NCBI RefSeq assembly: GCF_019355935.1
Contig: NZ_CP079925.1
Span: 558,001 to 622,000, forward strand
Direction of reading: 5' to 3'
DNA: 64,000 bases
Source of the DNA: Comamonas sp. Y33R10-2
GTDB taxonomy: Bacteria; Pseudomonadota; Gammaproteobacteria; Burkholderiales; Burkholderiaceae_C
Each line of letters begins with the position of its first letter. Positions within the stretch are counted from its first letter, which is position 1. Positions 1 through 8,506 of the stretch are shown one piece after another. Under the pieces are notes generated by a model. That model saw only the letters and a program-made list of their open reading frames with translations. It was not told where the DNA came from and ran no database searches. A program made the position numbers and the translations under genes.

Positions 1-2
1 AA

Positions 3-317
3 GTCAGCGTGCATGACATGCTGGCGCAGCTGGACCCGTCTGTGGACTGGGTGCTGGTTGAAGGCTTCAAGCATGGCGATGTGCCCAAAATTGAAGTCTG
101 GCGCGAGCAGCAAGACCGGCTGGATAAGGGCAAGACCATAGAGCCTATGTTTGCGCACGACGCCAAGGTGCTCGCCATTGCGACCGATACTCCCGCCTTG
201 TTGCCCAGCCTGCCAGCCCAGCCTGTGCTGGATTTGAATCAACCGCAGGCCGTTTTGCAATGGCTTTTGGCCAATGCCGATGCTCTCAAATACAAGACCT
301 TCGAATACAAGAATTAA
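3..317 (+). CDS. mobB: Molybdopterin-guanine dinucleotide biosynthesis protein B, C-terminal part (cut by window edge)
   Basis: MobB is a GTP-binding protein that assists MobA in attaching GMP to molybdopterin to form the bis-MGD cofactor. The frame is open from base 3, so the gene begins before the window; about 104 residues of an expected 170 or so are present. The visible part contains the MobB-like stretch DWVLVEGFKHGDVPKIEVWR, where the family carries its conserved EGFK motif. The N-terminal P-loop is outside the window. moeA follows after 14 bases, in line with a molybdenum-cofactor operon. Recognition rests on the EGFK segment and the neighbours. Confidence 0.88.
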   Translation, partial: VSVHDMLAQLDPSVDWVLVEGFKHGDVPKIEVWREQQDRLDKGKTIEPMFAHDAKVLAIATDTPALLPSLPAQPVLDLNQPQAVLQWLLANADALKYKTFEYKN

Positions 318-331
318 GGAAAGACGCCGCA

Positions 332-1600
332 ATGCAAGCAGCACAGACATTTCGCCAGCCTTTGAAGCCTCTGGACGACGCTTTGCAGGAGCTTTTGGCC
401 CATGCCAAGCCCTTGGCGGGGTCGCAGCAAGTCAGCACGTTTGATGCCGATGGCCGTGTGCTACTCCAAGCTGCAGTCTCGCCGCTACAAGTGCCGCCGC
501 AAGATAACTCGGCCATGGATGGCTATGCCGTGCGCGCTGCCGAATGCGTAGTCAATGGCGCAGGGGGCGAAGCCGTGCTACCGGTGTCGCAGCGCATTCC
601 TGCTGGTGTTGCGCCCGATGCGCTGGCGCTGGGCTCGGTCGCTCGCATCTTCACCGGTGCGCCTGTTCCGGCTGGCGCCGATGCCATCGTCATGCAAGAA
701 GACTGCGAAGTGCTTGAAGAAGGCCGCGTGCGCATCAAGACTCAACCTAAGACAGGCCAGTGGATTCGCCGTGCGGGCGAGGACATTCGCCAAGGCGCGA
801 CGGTGATTGAGGCGGGTGTGCGGCTCACGCCAGCGCATCTGGGCCTGGCCGCCAGCATGGGTTTTGCCAGCCTCAACGTGGCCCGCAAGCCGCGTGTGGC
901 TTTGTTCTCTACGGGCGATGAACTGGTCATGCCCGGCACCGTGGCGCCGCAGGACATGAAGCCCGGCAGCATCTACAACAGCAACCGCTTTTTCTTACGC
1001 GCTTTGCTGCTGCGCATGGGTTGCGAGGTGACGGATTTGGGCATCGTCCCTGATGACCGCGAAGCCACGATTGCGGCGCTGGCCGATGCTGCGATGGATC
1101 ACGATGTGATTGTTACCAGCGGCGGCGTCTCTGTGGGCGAGGAAGACCACATCAAGCCTGCGGTGCAGGCCTTGGGCCAACTCGATCTTTGGCAAATCAA
1201 CATCAAGCCCGGAAAGCCTTTTGCCTATGGCCGCGTCAATCGCGAATCGGGCACGGGCTTTGCCCATTTTGTGGGTTTGCCCGGTAACCCGGTCTCTGGC
1301 TTTGTGACTTTTCAGGTGTTAGTGCGCCCCTTCTTGTTGCGCTTACAAGGCGTGCAAAACGTGCTGCCGCGCTCCATTGAGGCGCGGGCGGACTTTGCCC
1401 TTTCCAAGAGCGACAAGCGCCGTGAGTTTCTGCGCGTGCGCTACAACGAGCGCGGGGGCTTGGAGCTGTTTAAAAACCAAAGCTCGGGGGTGCTGACCTC
1501 CACGGCTTGGGGCGATGGCGTGGTGGACAACCCCGCTGGCACCACGATTGCGGTGGGCGACAGCGTGCGCTTCATCCCATTTTCGGAACTCATGGCTTGA
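332..1600 (+). CDS. moeA: Molybdopterin molybdenumtransferase MoeA
   Basis: MoeA inserts molybdate into adenylylated molybdopterin in the cytoplasm. The 422-residue product has the usual family length. It shows the N-terminal NSAMDGYA motif, a central GSIYNSNRFF segment, and the molybdopterin-binding-domain signature TSGGVSVGEEDHIKPA, followed by KPGKPFAYG and LPGNPVSGFV. The ATG at 332 is chosen because AAGGAAAG lies just upstream (317-324); an open frame extends back to 260 but overlaps mobB. mobB precedes and moaD follows, and all three lie within a few bases of one another, so co-transcription is likely. Confidence 0.96.
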   Translation: MQAAQTFRQPLKPLDDALQELLAHAKPLAGSQQVSTFDADGRVLLQAAVSPLQVPPQDNSAMDGYAVRAAECVVNGAGGEAVLPVSQRIPAGVAPDALALGSVARIFTGAPVPAGADAIVMQEDCEVLEEGRVRIKTQPKTGQWIRRAGEDIRQGATVIEAGVRLTPAHLGLAASMGFASLNVARKPRVALFSTGDELVMPGTVAPQDMKPGSIYNSNRFFLRALLLRMGCEVTDLGIVPDDREATIAALADAAMDHDVIVTSGGVSVGEEDHIKPAVQALGQLDLWQINIKPGKPFAYGRVNRESGTGFAHFVGLPGNPVSGFVTFQVLVRPFLLRLQGVQNVLPRSIEARADFALSKSDKRREFLRVRYNERGGLELFKNQSSGVLTSTAWGDGVVDNPAGTTIAVGDSVRFIPFSELMA

Positions 1601-1611
1601 AGGATCGCCTC

Positions 1612-1866
1612 ATGAACACGATCACGGTTAGATATTTCGCCTCCATCCGCGAGGCTTTGGGCGTAGGCAGCGAAAGCTTGCAGACTGCAGCCCTCACCGT
1701 TGGTGCCTTGCGCGAGGAATTGATGAGCCGCAGCGACGCGGCAGCAAGCGCTTTGGCTGCTGGCAAGGCCGTGCGCATGGCACTGAATCAGGATATGTGC
1801 AGCGCAGACGCCGTGTTGAAAAACGGCGATGAGGTGGCGTTTTTTCCGCCGGTGACTGGTGGCTGA
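1612..1866 (+). CDS. moaD: Molybdopterin synthase small subunit MoaD
   Basis: MoaD is the ubiquitin-fold sulfur carrier of molybdopterin synthase. Its C-terminal glycine is thiocarboxylated and donates sulfur to precursor Z together with MoaE. The 84-residue product ends in PPVTGG, the required di-glycine tail, and begins with a beta-grasp-like strand (TITVRYFASIREALG). The ATG at 1612 has GAAGGA about 7 bases upstream and lies 11 bases after moeA. In related genomes moaE would be expected next; here it is about 2.7 kb further on. Confidence 0.94.
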   Translation: MNTITVRYFASIREALGVGSESLQTAALTVGALREELMSRSDAAASALAAGKAVRMALNQDMCSADAVLKNGDEVAFFPPVTGG

Positions 1867-1907
1867 GCCTATTGATGGCTGTTGACTTGCTGCTAGCTAG
1901 TCTCAGT

Positions 1908-1936
1908 AAAAAAAGCGCTCATCTGAGCGCTTTTTT
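1908..1936. terminator. Bidirectional intrinsic terminator between moaD and the amidase gene
   Basis: A perfect 6-bp stem (GCGCTC at 1915-1920 with GAGCGC at 1925-1930) has an ATCT loop. It is flanked by seven A on the left and six T on the right, so it can terminate moaD on the plus strand and the amidase gene on the minus strand. A second perfect hairpin without a T tract, CGAGCTGCT/AGCAGCTCG at 1943-1967, stands between it and the amidase stop codon. Confidence 0.85.
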
Positions 1937-1978
1937 GATGGCCGAGCTGCTATGGAACAGCAGCTCGATTGAGAGGGT

Positions 1979-3283
1979 TTAACGCGCTTGCGTGATGCCC
2001 TTGGCTTCGACCATCTGCGCAAGCTTGAGCAGATCGCGGTCACGGCCGCGTGGGCCGACCATGCACAGGCCGGCAGGAGCCTGTGCTTTGCTGGGTACCG
2101 GCATGCTGATGGCGCATCGGCCCGAAATACCGGCGATGCAGGTAAGTTGGAAGGTTTTGGCGCGTGCGGCCTCAATCACCGAGCCGCCCAGCGCCGCTTC
2201 GGTGCGCAGCGGTGCGAACGATGAGGCCGATGGCAGCAGCAGCACAGAGTCACCCAAAGCTGCATCGATGATGGCGCGGGCTTGTAACAGCACGGCATCG
2301 GCTTCTTTGAGGCTGGCTTCTGTCTGGCGTGAGGCGCTTTGGAAGCGGCTTTTGACATCGGGGTTGAGGCTATCCCAATGGCGCGAGATCCATGCGCCGT
2401 GGGCTTGCCAAACTTCCCAGCCTTGACGGGTTTGAAAGGCCTTAACCCACGCTGCCAGTTGGCGGGTATCAAAGAGCATGTTTTGCAGCGCTGGCAAATC
2501 ACCACCCCAAGAGCTTAGAGTTTGTTTGAGCAGATCAGCTACAGGCGCATCAGCAATATCCATCAAGCTGGAGGCAACGACGACTTTGGACAGAGCCTGC
2601 TCGCGTGCGGCAGGCAGTAGCGCGTCACCAGCGCGGCGCAGTGTGGTCGCGTCGCGGCAAATCCAGCCCACTGTGTCGAAAGACGGGGCCAAGGGAATCA
2701 GTCCTTGAACAGAGACTGCTCCATGGCTTGGGCGGATGCCCCACAGCCCTTGGTAGGAAGATGGAATGCGGATGGAGCCGCCGGTGTCAGTGCCCAAGCC
2801 AATGTCGGCTTGGCCCAAAGCAACTGCGCTTGCCGGGCCAGAGGTGGAGCCGCCCGAGATGCGATCTGGTGCGCGTGGGTTAGGGGGCGTGCCATAGTGG
2901 CCGTTGGTGCCGGCGAGGCTGTAGGCAAACTCATCGGTGCGCGCCATGCCTTTAATGGATGCGCCTGCATCTAAGAGTTGCTGAATAGCAGGGGCGCTGG
3001 CTGTTGCTGCACGGGTTTGCTGGGCCAGCCATTGCTCGTTGCCAGCGCCGGTGACTTGGCCTTTGACGGCAAACAGATCTTTGACCGCAACGCTCAGGCC
3101 GCTGAGGGGGCCGTTGCTGGAACCTGCAACTAGAGGCGTTCCGTAGGTGCGCCACACGGTGCTATCAAAGGCCTTGGTTTGGCGAGCAGGAGCGGCGATA
3201 CCGCAGGCACTCAAAGCCGTGGTTGCAGCAGTCGCAGCGGAGGCTTGGAGAAAAAAGCGGCGGGAGGCTGTCATACGAGTCAT
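1979..3283 (-). CDS. Amidase-signature hydrolase, predicted Tat-exported lipoprotein
   Basis: This 434-residue protein belongs to the amidase-signature family, which hydrolyses amide bonds with a Ser-cisSer-Lys triad. The triad is visible as K68 (VAVKDLF), S146 (ISGGSTSGP) and S170 (GLGTDTGGSIR). The N-terminus carries a twin-arginine motif (ASRRFFLQ), a hydrophobic stretch and a lipobox LSAC with Cys27, so export by Tat and lipidation are predicted; most relatives are cytoplasmic. ATGs at 3283 and 3274 are both possible starts. The substrate cannot be deduced. There is no GatB or GatC gene nearby, so it is unlikely to be the tRNA amidotransferase subunit. Confidence 0.88.
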   Translation of the reverse strand: MTRMTASRRFFLQASAATAATTALSACGIAAPARQTKAFDSTVWRTYGTPLVAGSSNGPLSGLSVAVKDLFAVKGQVTGAGNEQWLAQQTRAATASAPAIQQLLDAGASIKGMARTDEFAYSLAGTNGHYGTPPNPRAPDRISGGSTSGPASAVALGQADIGLGTDTGGSIRIPSSYQGLWGIRPSHGAVSVQGLIPLAPSFDTVGWICRDATTLRRAGDALLPAAREQALSKVVVASSLMDIADAPVADLLKQTLSSWGGDLPALQNMLFDTRQLAAWVKAFQTRQGWEVWQAHGAWISRHWDSLNPDVKSRFQSASRQTEASLKEADAVLLQARAIIDAALGDSVLLLPSASSFAPLRTEAALGGSVIEAARAKTFQLTCIAGISGRCAISMPVPSKAQAPAGLCMVGPRGRDRDLLKLAQMVEAKGITQAR

Positions 3284-3476
3284 TTCACTTCAACTAAAGA
3301 ATAATCTATCAAAGCAATACTCGTGCCACTCATTTTGAGTGAGGTGCTCACTGTTTTGGTGCATTGCTTTGGCGGTTATTGCTCGGAGTGATGCTTTTTT
3401 TGACTCGTTTAGGTGCGCTGCCGTTCCTGTTATGGTGCGAGGGGCCGACAAGAGCCTGTTCTTTTCCTTCAATGCC

Positions 3477-3833
3477 ATGACCGACACCACTGATTTGCAG
3501 CCCAAGGCGGGTAAGTCGCCAGAGATCAATGCCGAGATCAGCTCGCGTACTCGCAAAGCGCTCTCCGAAGCACGCGAGCGCGGCGTCAAGCTGGGCACAG
3601 CCGGCGCGGCCAATATTCGCGCGACGGTTGAAAAGCGCAAATCAGCCGCTGATGCCTTTGCCAAGCAGCACGAAGCGCTTTTTGCGCAGCTGCAAGAAAA
3701 AGGCCTGACGCACCGCGCCATGGCTATTGAACTCAATGCCCGGGGCATTGCCGCAGTCAAGGGCGGCGAATGGACGCACGGCCAAGTGCAGCGCATCTTG
3801 AATCGTTATGCAGACTGGGCTAAGGCTGAATAA
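3477..3833 (+). CDS. Serine-recombinase C-terminal-like protein, probable remnant or orphan domain
   Basis: The 118-residue product matches only the end of resolvase/invertase-type serine recombinases. The first part (SSRTRKALSEARERGVKLGT) looks like the linker after the catalytic domain. It is followed by a helical region and a helix-turn-helix-like end (THRAMAIELNARGIAAVKGG, then WTHGQVQRILNRY). The catalytic N-terminal domain with its serine is missing, and no trace of it is seen in the 190 bases upstream. The ATG at 3477 is preferred; the frame is open back to 3339 but the extra residues look unlike any recombinase. It may be a decayed recombinase or a small DNA-binding protein. Confidence 0.6.
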   Translation: MTDTTDLQPKAGKSPEINAEISSRTRKALSEARERGVKLGTAGAANIRATVEKRKSAADAFAKQHEALFAQLQEKGLTHRAMAIELNARGIAAVKGGEWTHGQVQRILNRYADWAKAE

Positions 3834-3855
3834 GTTCGCCCGAACATTCAAAGAA

Positions 3856-3890
3856 AAAAGCCGTGCAGCATCTGTTGCACGGCTTTTGTT
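3856..3890. terminator. Bidirectional terminator after the recombinase-like gene
   Basis: The perfect 8-bp stem GCCGTGCA (3860-3867) / TGCACGGC (3876-3883) has an 8-base loop, with an A-rich run on its left and TTTTGTTTT on its right. It can serve both the plus-strand recombinase-like gene and the minus-strand gene ending at 3935. Confidence 0.85.
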
Positions 3891-3934
3891 TTGATAGCAG
3901 CTACTGCATGTATCTATTGGACTTGCGGCTTGAT

Positions 3935-4258
3935 TTACTCACAAGTGCTGGCGGGCAGCTGCGGTGCGCGCCATTCCAGTAGCTCGGCCATGCGCTGCAC
4001 AATCCAGCTAGCTTCTGCGGGGCTGACTACCGAGCCTTCAGTTGCCAGACCTGCATGCATTCCTAGCAGCACCAGCTCTTCAGACGAATTGCCCGAGTGA
4101 TAGAGCGTCTGCGCCTGCTCAGTGAGGTGGCAGGCCAGGTCTTCACACAGCTCATAGCGCTGCACCACCTCGTCAATGGAGGCAGACAGCTTGCCGCTGC
4201 GAGTGCGAAACAAGTCCGCAAAACTGGGCGGCGGCTGAATCTGGCTGGTGTCGTCCAT
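3935..4258 (-). CDS. Hypothetical protein, 107 residues
   Basis: I do not recognise this protein. It is acidic and mostly helical in composition, without a signal peptide, membrane segment or known motif. A central stretch (SIDEVVQRYELCEDLACHLT) looks amphipathic. It starts 14 bases after the end of the gene at 4273-4527 on the same strand, so the two are probably one transcript that ends at the hairpin at 3856-3890. Good coding character and the operon-like spacing support it as a real gene; the function is unknown. Confidence 0.6.
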   Translation of the reverse strand: MDDTSQIQPPPSFADLFRTRSGKLSASIDEVVQRYELCEDLACHLTEQAQTLYHSGNSSEELVLLGMHAGLATEGSVVSPAEASWIVQRMAELLEWRAPQLPASTCE

Positions 4259-4272
4259 CTGAGCTTGCCTTT

Positions 4273-4527
4273 TTAGCTAGGCTCAAACAGGCGCTCAAAG
4301 CGCGCCAGATCGTCGGCAAGCTCGCAGGTAATGAGCTGACCAGACTTCTTATCTGCTTTGCGGTGGGCGGCAAACAAGCTGGCTTTGCCTTTGAAGTTGT
4401 AGTCAGGCAGGTGAATCAGCTCATAGGCATAGGGCACGAAGATCTGATGTTCAAAGATCATTCGGTGCTCGTTACGAGGCGACGGGTACAGGCTGTACTC
4501 AGGGAGATTGATGGTTTGCGCGGGCAT
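4273..4527 (-). CDS. Hypothetical protein, 84 residues
   Basis: This is a small soluble protein of unknown function, rich in aromatic residues (NLPEYSLYPSPRNEHRMIFE, then HQIFVPYAYELIHLPDYNF). It has no signal peptide or transmembrane segment. It is transcribed away from moaE, whose start lies 53 bases to the right, and it precedes the 107-residue gene by 14 bases. I found no motif that would assign it to a family. Confidence 0.6.
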   Translation of the reverse strand: MPAQTINLPEYSLYPSPRNEHRMIFEHQIFVPYAYELIHLPDYNFKGKASLFAAHRKADKKSGQLITCELADDLARFERLFEPS

Positions 4528-4580
4528 GGCCCAATGCTAATGCGCAGCGCATGACCATGCTGGCCTGCGACAATGCAGGC

Positions 4581-5039
4581 ATGACTGCTGCACGTGTATC
4601 TATCCAAAACCAAGACTTTGACCTAAGCGCCGAAATCGCGGCCCTGCGAGCGGGCGATGCGCGAGTAGGTGCTGTTTGCAGCTTTGTGGGCACGGTGCGT
4701 GACCGCAATGAGGGCGATGCCGTCAGCAGCATGGAGCTGGAGCATTACCCCGGCATGACCGAGAAAAGCATAGAAGCCATCATTGACAAGGCGGTAGAGC
4801 GCTTTGGCATCTTTGGGGCGCGTGTCATTCACCGCATTGGCCTGCTGCAGCCTATGGATCAAATTGTTTTAGTTGCAGTGACCAGCGCCCACCGCGGCAA
4901 GTCTTTTGAGGCCTGCGAATACATCATGGATTACCTCAAGTCCGAAGCGCCCTTCTGGAAAAAAGAGCAAACCGAGCAGGGCGCCCGCTGGGTGGATGCG
5001 CGAGTTAGCGATGAAGATGCGCTGGCAAGGTGGAAGTGA
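4581..5039 (+). CDS. moaE: Molybdopterin synthase catalytic subunit MoaE
   Basis: MoaE, as a dimer bound by two MoaD, transfers two sulfur atoms to precursor Z to form molybdopterin. The 152-residue product has the family length. It shows CSFVGTVRDRNEG, SMELEHYPGMTEKSI, HRIGLL and the end motif LKSEAPFWKKE, where the catalytic lysines are expected. The ATG at 4581 is chosen; the frame is open to 4551, but that start would add ten residues not seen in the family. Its partner gene moaD is at 1612-1866, separated by an inserted-looking block. clpB follows after 262 bases. Confidence 0.93.
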   Translation: MTAARVSIQNQDFDLSAEIAALRAGDARVGAVCSFVGTVRDRNEGDAVSSMELEHYPGMTEKSIEAIIDKAVERFGIFGARVIHRIGLLQPMDQIVLVAVTSAHRGKSFEACEYIMDYLKSEAPFWKKEQTEQGARWVDARVSDEDALARWK

Positions 5040-5237
5040 TTTTCTGAGTGAGCTTGCTGTTTTCTGCCAACGACTCACTGAGTTAGAGTTTTTTGAATAA
5101 AAACAGCTTCATGTCCTTATGCATTATTGACTTTTAGCTATGTTTTTTGAGTGATTGCTGGCTTGGCCTGTTTGTTGATTTAGCGCAAATCAGCTTGCTC
5201 TTTGGGCTGTTTTCCTATTTTTGTTGCAGGCTCTGGT

Positions 5238-5266
5238 CTTGAAAATCACCGCATGGCTATCAGATA
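5238..5266 (+). promoter_or_regulatory. Possible sigma-32 (heat-shock) promoter of clpB
   Basis: CTTGAAA at 5238-5244 matches the sigma-32 -35 consensus. A weak -10-like CTATCAGAT lies at 5257-5265, about 36 bases before the clpB start. The -35 box is good, the -10 is poor, and the spacing is on the short side. clpB is a heat-shock gene in proteobacteria, which makes the assignment plausible. Confidence 0.4.
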
Positions 5267-5301
5267 AATCGCAACGAATCTGATTGGAGCGAAAGCACAT
5301 C

Positions 5302-7914
5302 ATGCGAATTGACAAACTGACGACCAAATTCCAGGAAGCTCTGGCCGATGCGCAGTCTTTGGCGCTAGGTGCGGATCAATCCACCATCGACCCGCTGCAC
5401 CTGCTGGTGGCCATGCTGCGCCAAGATGACGGCCCGCGCGCCCTGTTGCAGCGTGCCGGTGGCAATGTGCAGCAGCTCAAGAGCTTGGCCGAGCAGGCCA
5501 TGGGCGACCTGCCGCGCGTGCAGCAGCAAGGCGATGTGCAAGTGGGTAGCGAGCTAGGCCGCTTGCTACAAGCTACAGAAAAAGAAGCACTCAAGCGTGG
5601 TGATCAGTTCATTGCGAGCGAGCTGTTTTTGCTGGCGCTGGCCGACAGCGCTGCCTCGGCGACGCGTGCCGGTGCCTTGCTCAAGCAAAGTGGCGTGAGC
5701 AAGTCCAGCTTGGAAGGCGCGATTAACGTGGTGCGCGGTGGCCAGAATGTGGACAGTGCGGAGTCCGAAGGCCAGCGCGAAGCGCTGAAAAAATACACCA
5801 TGGACCTGACCGAGCGTGCCCGCATGGGCAAGCTGGACCCGGTCATTGGCCGTGACGATGAAATACGCCGCGCCATTCAGGTGCTGCAGCGCCGCAGCAA
5901 GAACAATCCTGTGCTGATTGGCGAGCCCGGTGTGGGCAAGACGGCTATTGTGGAAGGCCTAGCTCAGCGCATCGTGGCCGGTGAAGTGCCCGAGAGCCTG
6001 CAGAACAAGCGCGTGCTATCGCTGGACATGGCGGGCCTGCTGGCCGGAGCTAAGTACCGTGGCGATTTTGAAGAGCGCCTGAAATCTGTGCTTAAAGAGC
6101 TGGCGCAGGAAGAAGGCCGCGTCATCTTGTTCATTGACGAAATTCACACCATGGTGGGCGCAGGCAAGGCTGAAGGTGCGATGGATGCCGGCAATATGCT
6201 CAAGCCCGCTTTGGCGCGTGGGGAGCTGCACTGCGTGGGCGCCACCACGCTGGACGAATACCGCAAGTACATTGAAAAAGATGCTGCGCTGGAGCGCCGC
6301 TTTCAAAAAGTATTGGTGGGCGAGCCATCGGTGGAAGACACCATCGCCATCTTGCGCGGCTTGCAGGTGAAGTATGAGGCGCACCACAACGTCGATATTA
6401 CGGACCCCGCTATCGTTGCTGCAGCAGAGCTGAGCCACCGCTACATCACCGATCGCTTTTTGCCAGACAAGGCCATTGACTTGATCGACGAGGCTGCGGC
6501 CAAGATCAAGATAGAGATGGATTCCAAGCCCGAGGTGATGGACAAGCTTGAGCGTCGCATGATTCAGCTCAAGATCGAGCGCGAAGCCATGAAGCGCGAG
6601 AAGGACGAGTCCTCGCAAAAGCGCCTGCAACTGATCGAGGAAGAACTCGAAAAGCTGGAGCGTGAATACGCCGATTTGGAAGAAATCTGGAAGGCCGAAA
6701 AAGCCAGCGCGCTGGGCTCTGAGCAAATCCGTAAGGAAATTGATCAGTTGCGCATTCAGATTGAAGAGTTCAAGCGCAAGGGTGACTTCAACAAGGTGGC
6801 TGAGCTGCAATACGGCAAGCTGCCCGCGCTGGATAAACAGCTGCACGAAGCACAGGCCAAGGAAGCCGGACCTGGCGCAGGCAAGGCCAACAAGCTGCTG
6901 CGCACGCAAGTGGGCGCAGAAGAAATTGCCGAAGTGGTCAGCCGCGCCACGGGAATTCCTGTGGCCAAGATGATGCAGGGTGAAAAAGACAAGCTGCTGC
7001 AGATGGAAACCAAGCTGCACGACCGTGTGGTGGGTCAGGAAGAGGCGATTGCTGCAGTTTCCAACGCCATCCGCCGCTCGCGCTCGGGCCTGTCTGATCC
7101 GAATCGCCCCACAGGTTCCTTCCTGTTCCTAGGCCCTACGGGTGTGGGCAAGACCGAGCTGTGCAAGGCGCTGGCGGGCTTCTTGTTTGATAGCGAAGAT
7201 CACTTGGTGCGTATTGACATGAGCGAGTTCATGGAAAAGCACTCTGTGGCCCGCTTGATTGGTGCGCCACCCGGGTACGTGGGCTACGAAGAGGGCGGCT
7301 ATCTGACAGAAGCTGTGCGCCGCAAGCCCTATAGCGTGCTGCTGCTCGATGAGGTGGAAAAGGCTCACCCCGATGTCTTCAACGTTTTGTTGCAGGTGCT
7401 CGACGATGGCCGCTTGACCGATGGTCAAGGCCGTACGGTGGACTTCAAGAACACTGTGATCGTGATGACCAGCAACATTGGTTCACATTTGATTCAAGCC
7501 ATGGTGGGTGAGGATGCGGATGATGTGAAAGAAGCGGTTTGGGGGGAACTAAAAAACCATTTCCGACCCGAATTCCTCAATCGCATCGATGAAACCGTGG
7601 TCTTCCATGCACTGGATGCAAAGAACATCGAGGCGATTGCCAAGATTCAGTTGAAGTTGCTGGAAAGCCGCTTGCAGCGTATGGAGTTGAGCATTCAGGT
7701 GTCCGAGCAGGCATTGGCTGAGCTGGCTAAGGTTGGTTTTGATCCGGTGTTTGGTGCTCGTCCGCTCAAGCGTGCCATCCAGCAGCGTATTGAAAACCCT
7801 TTGTCTAAGTTGTTACTCGAAGGAAAGTTCCCGCCCAAGAGTACGATTGCGGTGACAGTAGACCCAGTGACTGATCCTGGGGTGTTTAGGTTCGAATCCT
7901 CAGGCGAGTCCTGA
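5302..7914 (+). CDS. clpB: ATP-dependent disaggregase ClpB
   Basis: ClpB is a hexameric AAA+ chaperone that threads aggregated proteins through its pore with DnaK. The 870-residue product has all family parts: an N-terminal Clp repeat domain (about 1-145), AAA domain 1 with Walker A GEPGVGKT at about 207-214 and Walker [10 protein letters not shown], a long charged coiled-coil middle domain (about 400-530), and AAA domain 2 with Walker [10 protein letters not shown] near 611 and [20 protein letters not shown]. The ATG at 5302 has GGAG 12 bases upstream. The middle domain distinguishes it from ClpA and ClpC. It probably responds to heat shock. Confidence 0.97.
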   Translation: MRIDKLTTKFQEALADAQSLALGADQSTIDPLHLLVAMLRQDDGPRALLQRAGGNVQQLKSLAEQAMGDLPRVQQQGDVQVGSELGRLLQATEKEALKRGDQFIASELFLLALADSAASATRAGALLKQSGVSKSSLEGAINVVRGGQNVDSAESEGQREALKKYTMDLTERARMGKLDPVIGRDDEIRRAIQVLQRRSKNNPVLIGEPGVGKTAIVEGLAQRIVAGEVPESLQNKRVLSLDMAGLLAGAKYRGDFEERLKSVLKELAQEEGRVILFIDEIHTMVGAGKAEGAMDAGNMLKPALARGELHCVGATTLDEYRKYIEKDAALERRFQKVLVGEPSVEDTIAILRGLQVKYEAHHNVDITDPAIVAAAELSHRYITDRFLPDKAIDLIDEAAAKIKIEMDSKPEVMDKLERRMIQLKIEREAMKREKDESSQKRLQLIEEELEKLEREYADLEEIWKAEKASALGSEQIRKEIDQLRIQIEEFKRKGDFNKVAELQYGKLPALDKQLHEAQAKEAGPGAGKANKLLRTQVGAEEIAEVVSRATGIPVAKMMQGEKDKLLQMETKLHDRVVGQEEAIAAVSNAIRRSRSGLSDPNRPTGSFLFLGPTGVGKTELCKALAGFLFDSEDHLVRIDMSEFMEKHSVARLIGAPPGYVGYEEGGYLTEAVRRKPYSVLLLDEVEKAHPDVFNVLLQVLDDGRLTDGQGRTVDFKNTVIVMTSNIGSHLIQAMVGEDADDVKEAVWGELKNHFRPEFLNRIDETVVFHALDAKNIEAIAKIQLKLLESRLQRMELSIQVSEQALAELAKVGFDPVFGARPLKRAIQQRIENPLSKLLLEGKFPPKSTIAVTVDPVTDPGVFRFESSGES

Positions 7915-7941
7915 GGGCTGAACGCATAGAAAGGTATTACT

Positions 7942-8295
7942 TTGAACGATTTCGCCACCACTGCAACTCGCTGGGCCGTCCGCATCGTGCTGATGCTGGT
8001 GGGCTTGGTGTTCTTCTTATGCTTGATGGCTGTGGCCAGTCTGATTGCCTTGGTATGGGGTGTGCGTGCTGTGTGGGCCAAGCTCACCGGGCAGCCCGTT
8101 GTTGCGATGAGCATGGGGCCTATGAGTCCATTTGCGGGCTGGCAGACGGTGTACCGCTCTGGCTCAGAATGGATGGCGCAGTCGTCCTCGGGCAATACCG
8201 AAGCCAAGCAAGAGGCGCGTGAAGCGCGCTCGCGCCGCGGCGTTCTCACAGGCGCTGGCGAGGTGACCGATGTGCAGCCCCGTGAGGTGCAATAG
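7942..8295 (+). CDS. Small inner-membrane protein of unknown function
   Basis: This is a 117-residue protein with one long or two short hydrophobic segments (about residues 13-45: VRIVLMLVGLVFFLCLMAV onward) and a polar, basic C-terminal half (EAKQEAREARSRRGV). The start appears to be TTG at 7942 with GAAAGG about 8 bases upstream. It lies 27 bases after clpB on the same strand and ends before a strong terminator, so it probably shares the clpB transcript. I do not recognise the family. Confidence 0.68.
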   Translation: MNDFATTATRWAVRIVLMLVGLVFFLCLMAVASLIALVWGVRAVWAKLTGQPVVAMSMGPMSPFAGWQTVYRSGSEWMAQSSSGNTEAKQEAREARSRRGVLTGAGEVTDVQPREVQ

Positions 8296-8363
8296 TCGTA
8301 AGTTGAACAGGTAAATTAGCGACTCATTCAAGCCGTTAATTCAATCCGCTGATGCGACCCTAC

Positions 8364-8401
8364 AAAAGAGCCTGTGCAGTGTTGCATCAGGCTCTTTTTT
8401 T
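8364..8401 (+). terminator. Intrinsic terminator after clpB and the membrane-protein gene
   Basis: The stem AGAGCCTG (8367-8374) / CAGGCTCT (8388-8395) is extended inside by TGCA/TGCA and is followed by at least six T. It is placed about 70 bases after the stop codon at 8295. Confidence 0.85.
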
Positions 8402-8506
8402 ACGCGGCACTTACTCATCATTTACGCGTCATTTACTCGTCAGTCATGCAGACTCGCGTTATCGTGACAGCAGTGTTTTTTGAAATTTCAGACAGGTATG
8501 AACAAT

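Noticed and set aside
3339-3476. N-terminal extension of the recombinase-like protein
   Set aside because: The residues are unlike any recombinase and the ATG at 3477 gives a start right at the recognisable linker.
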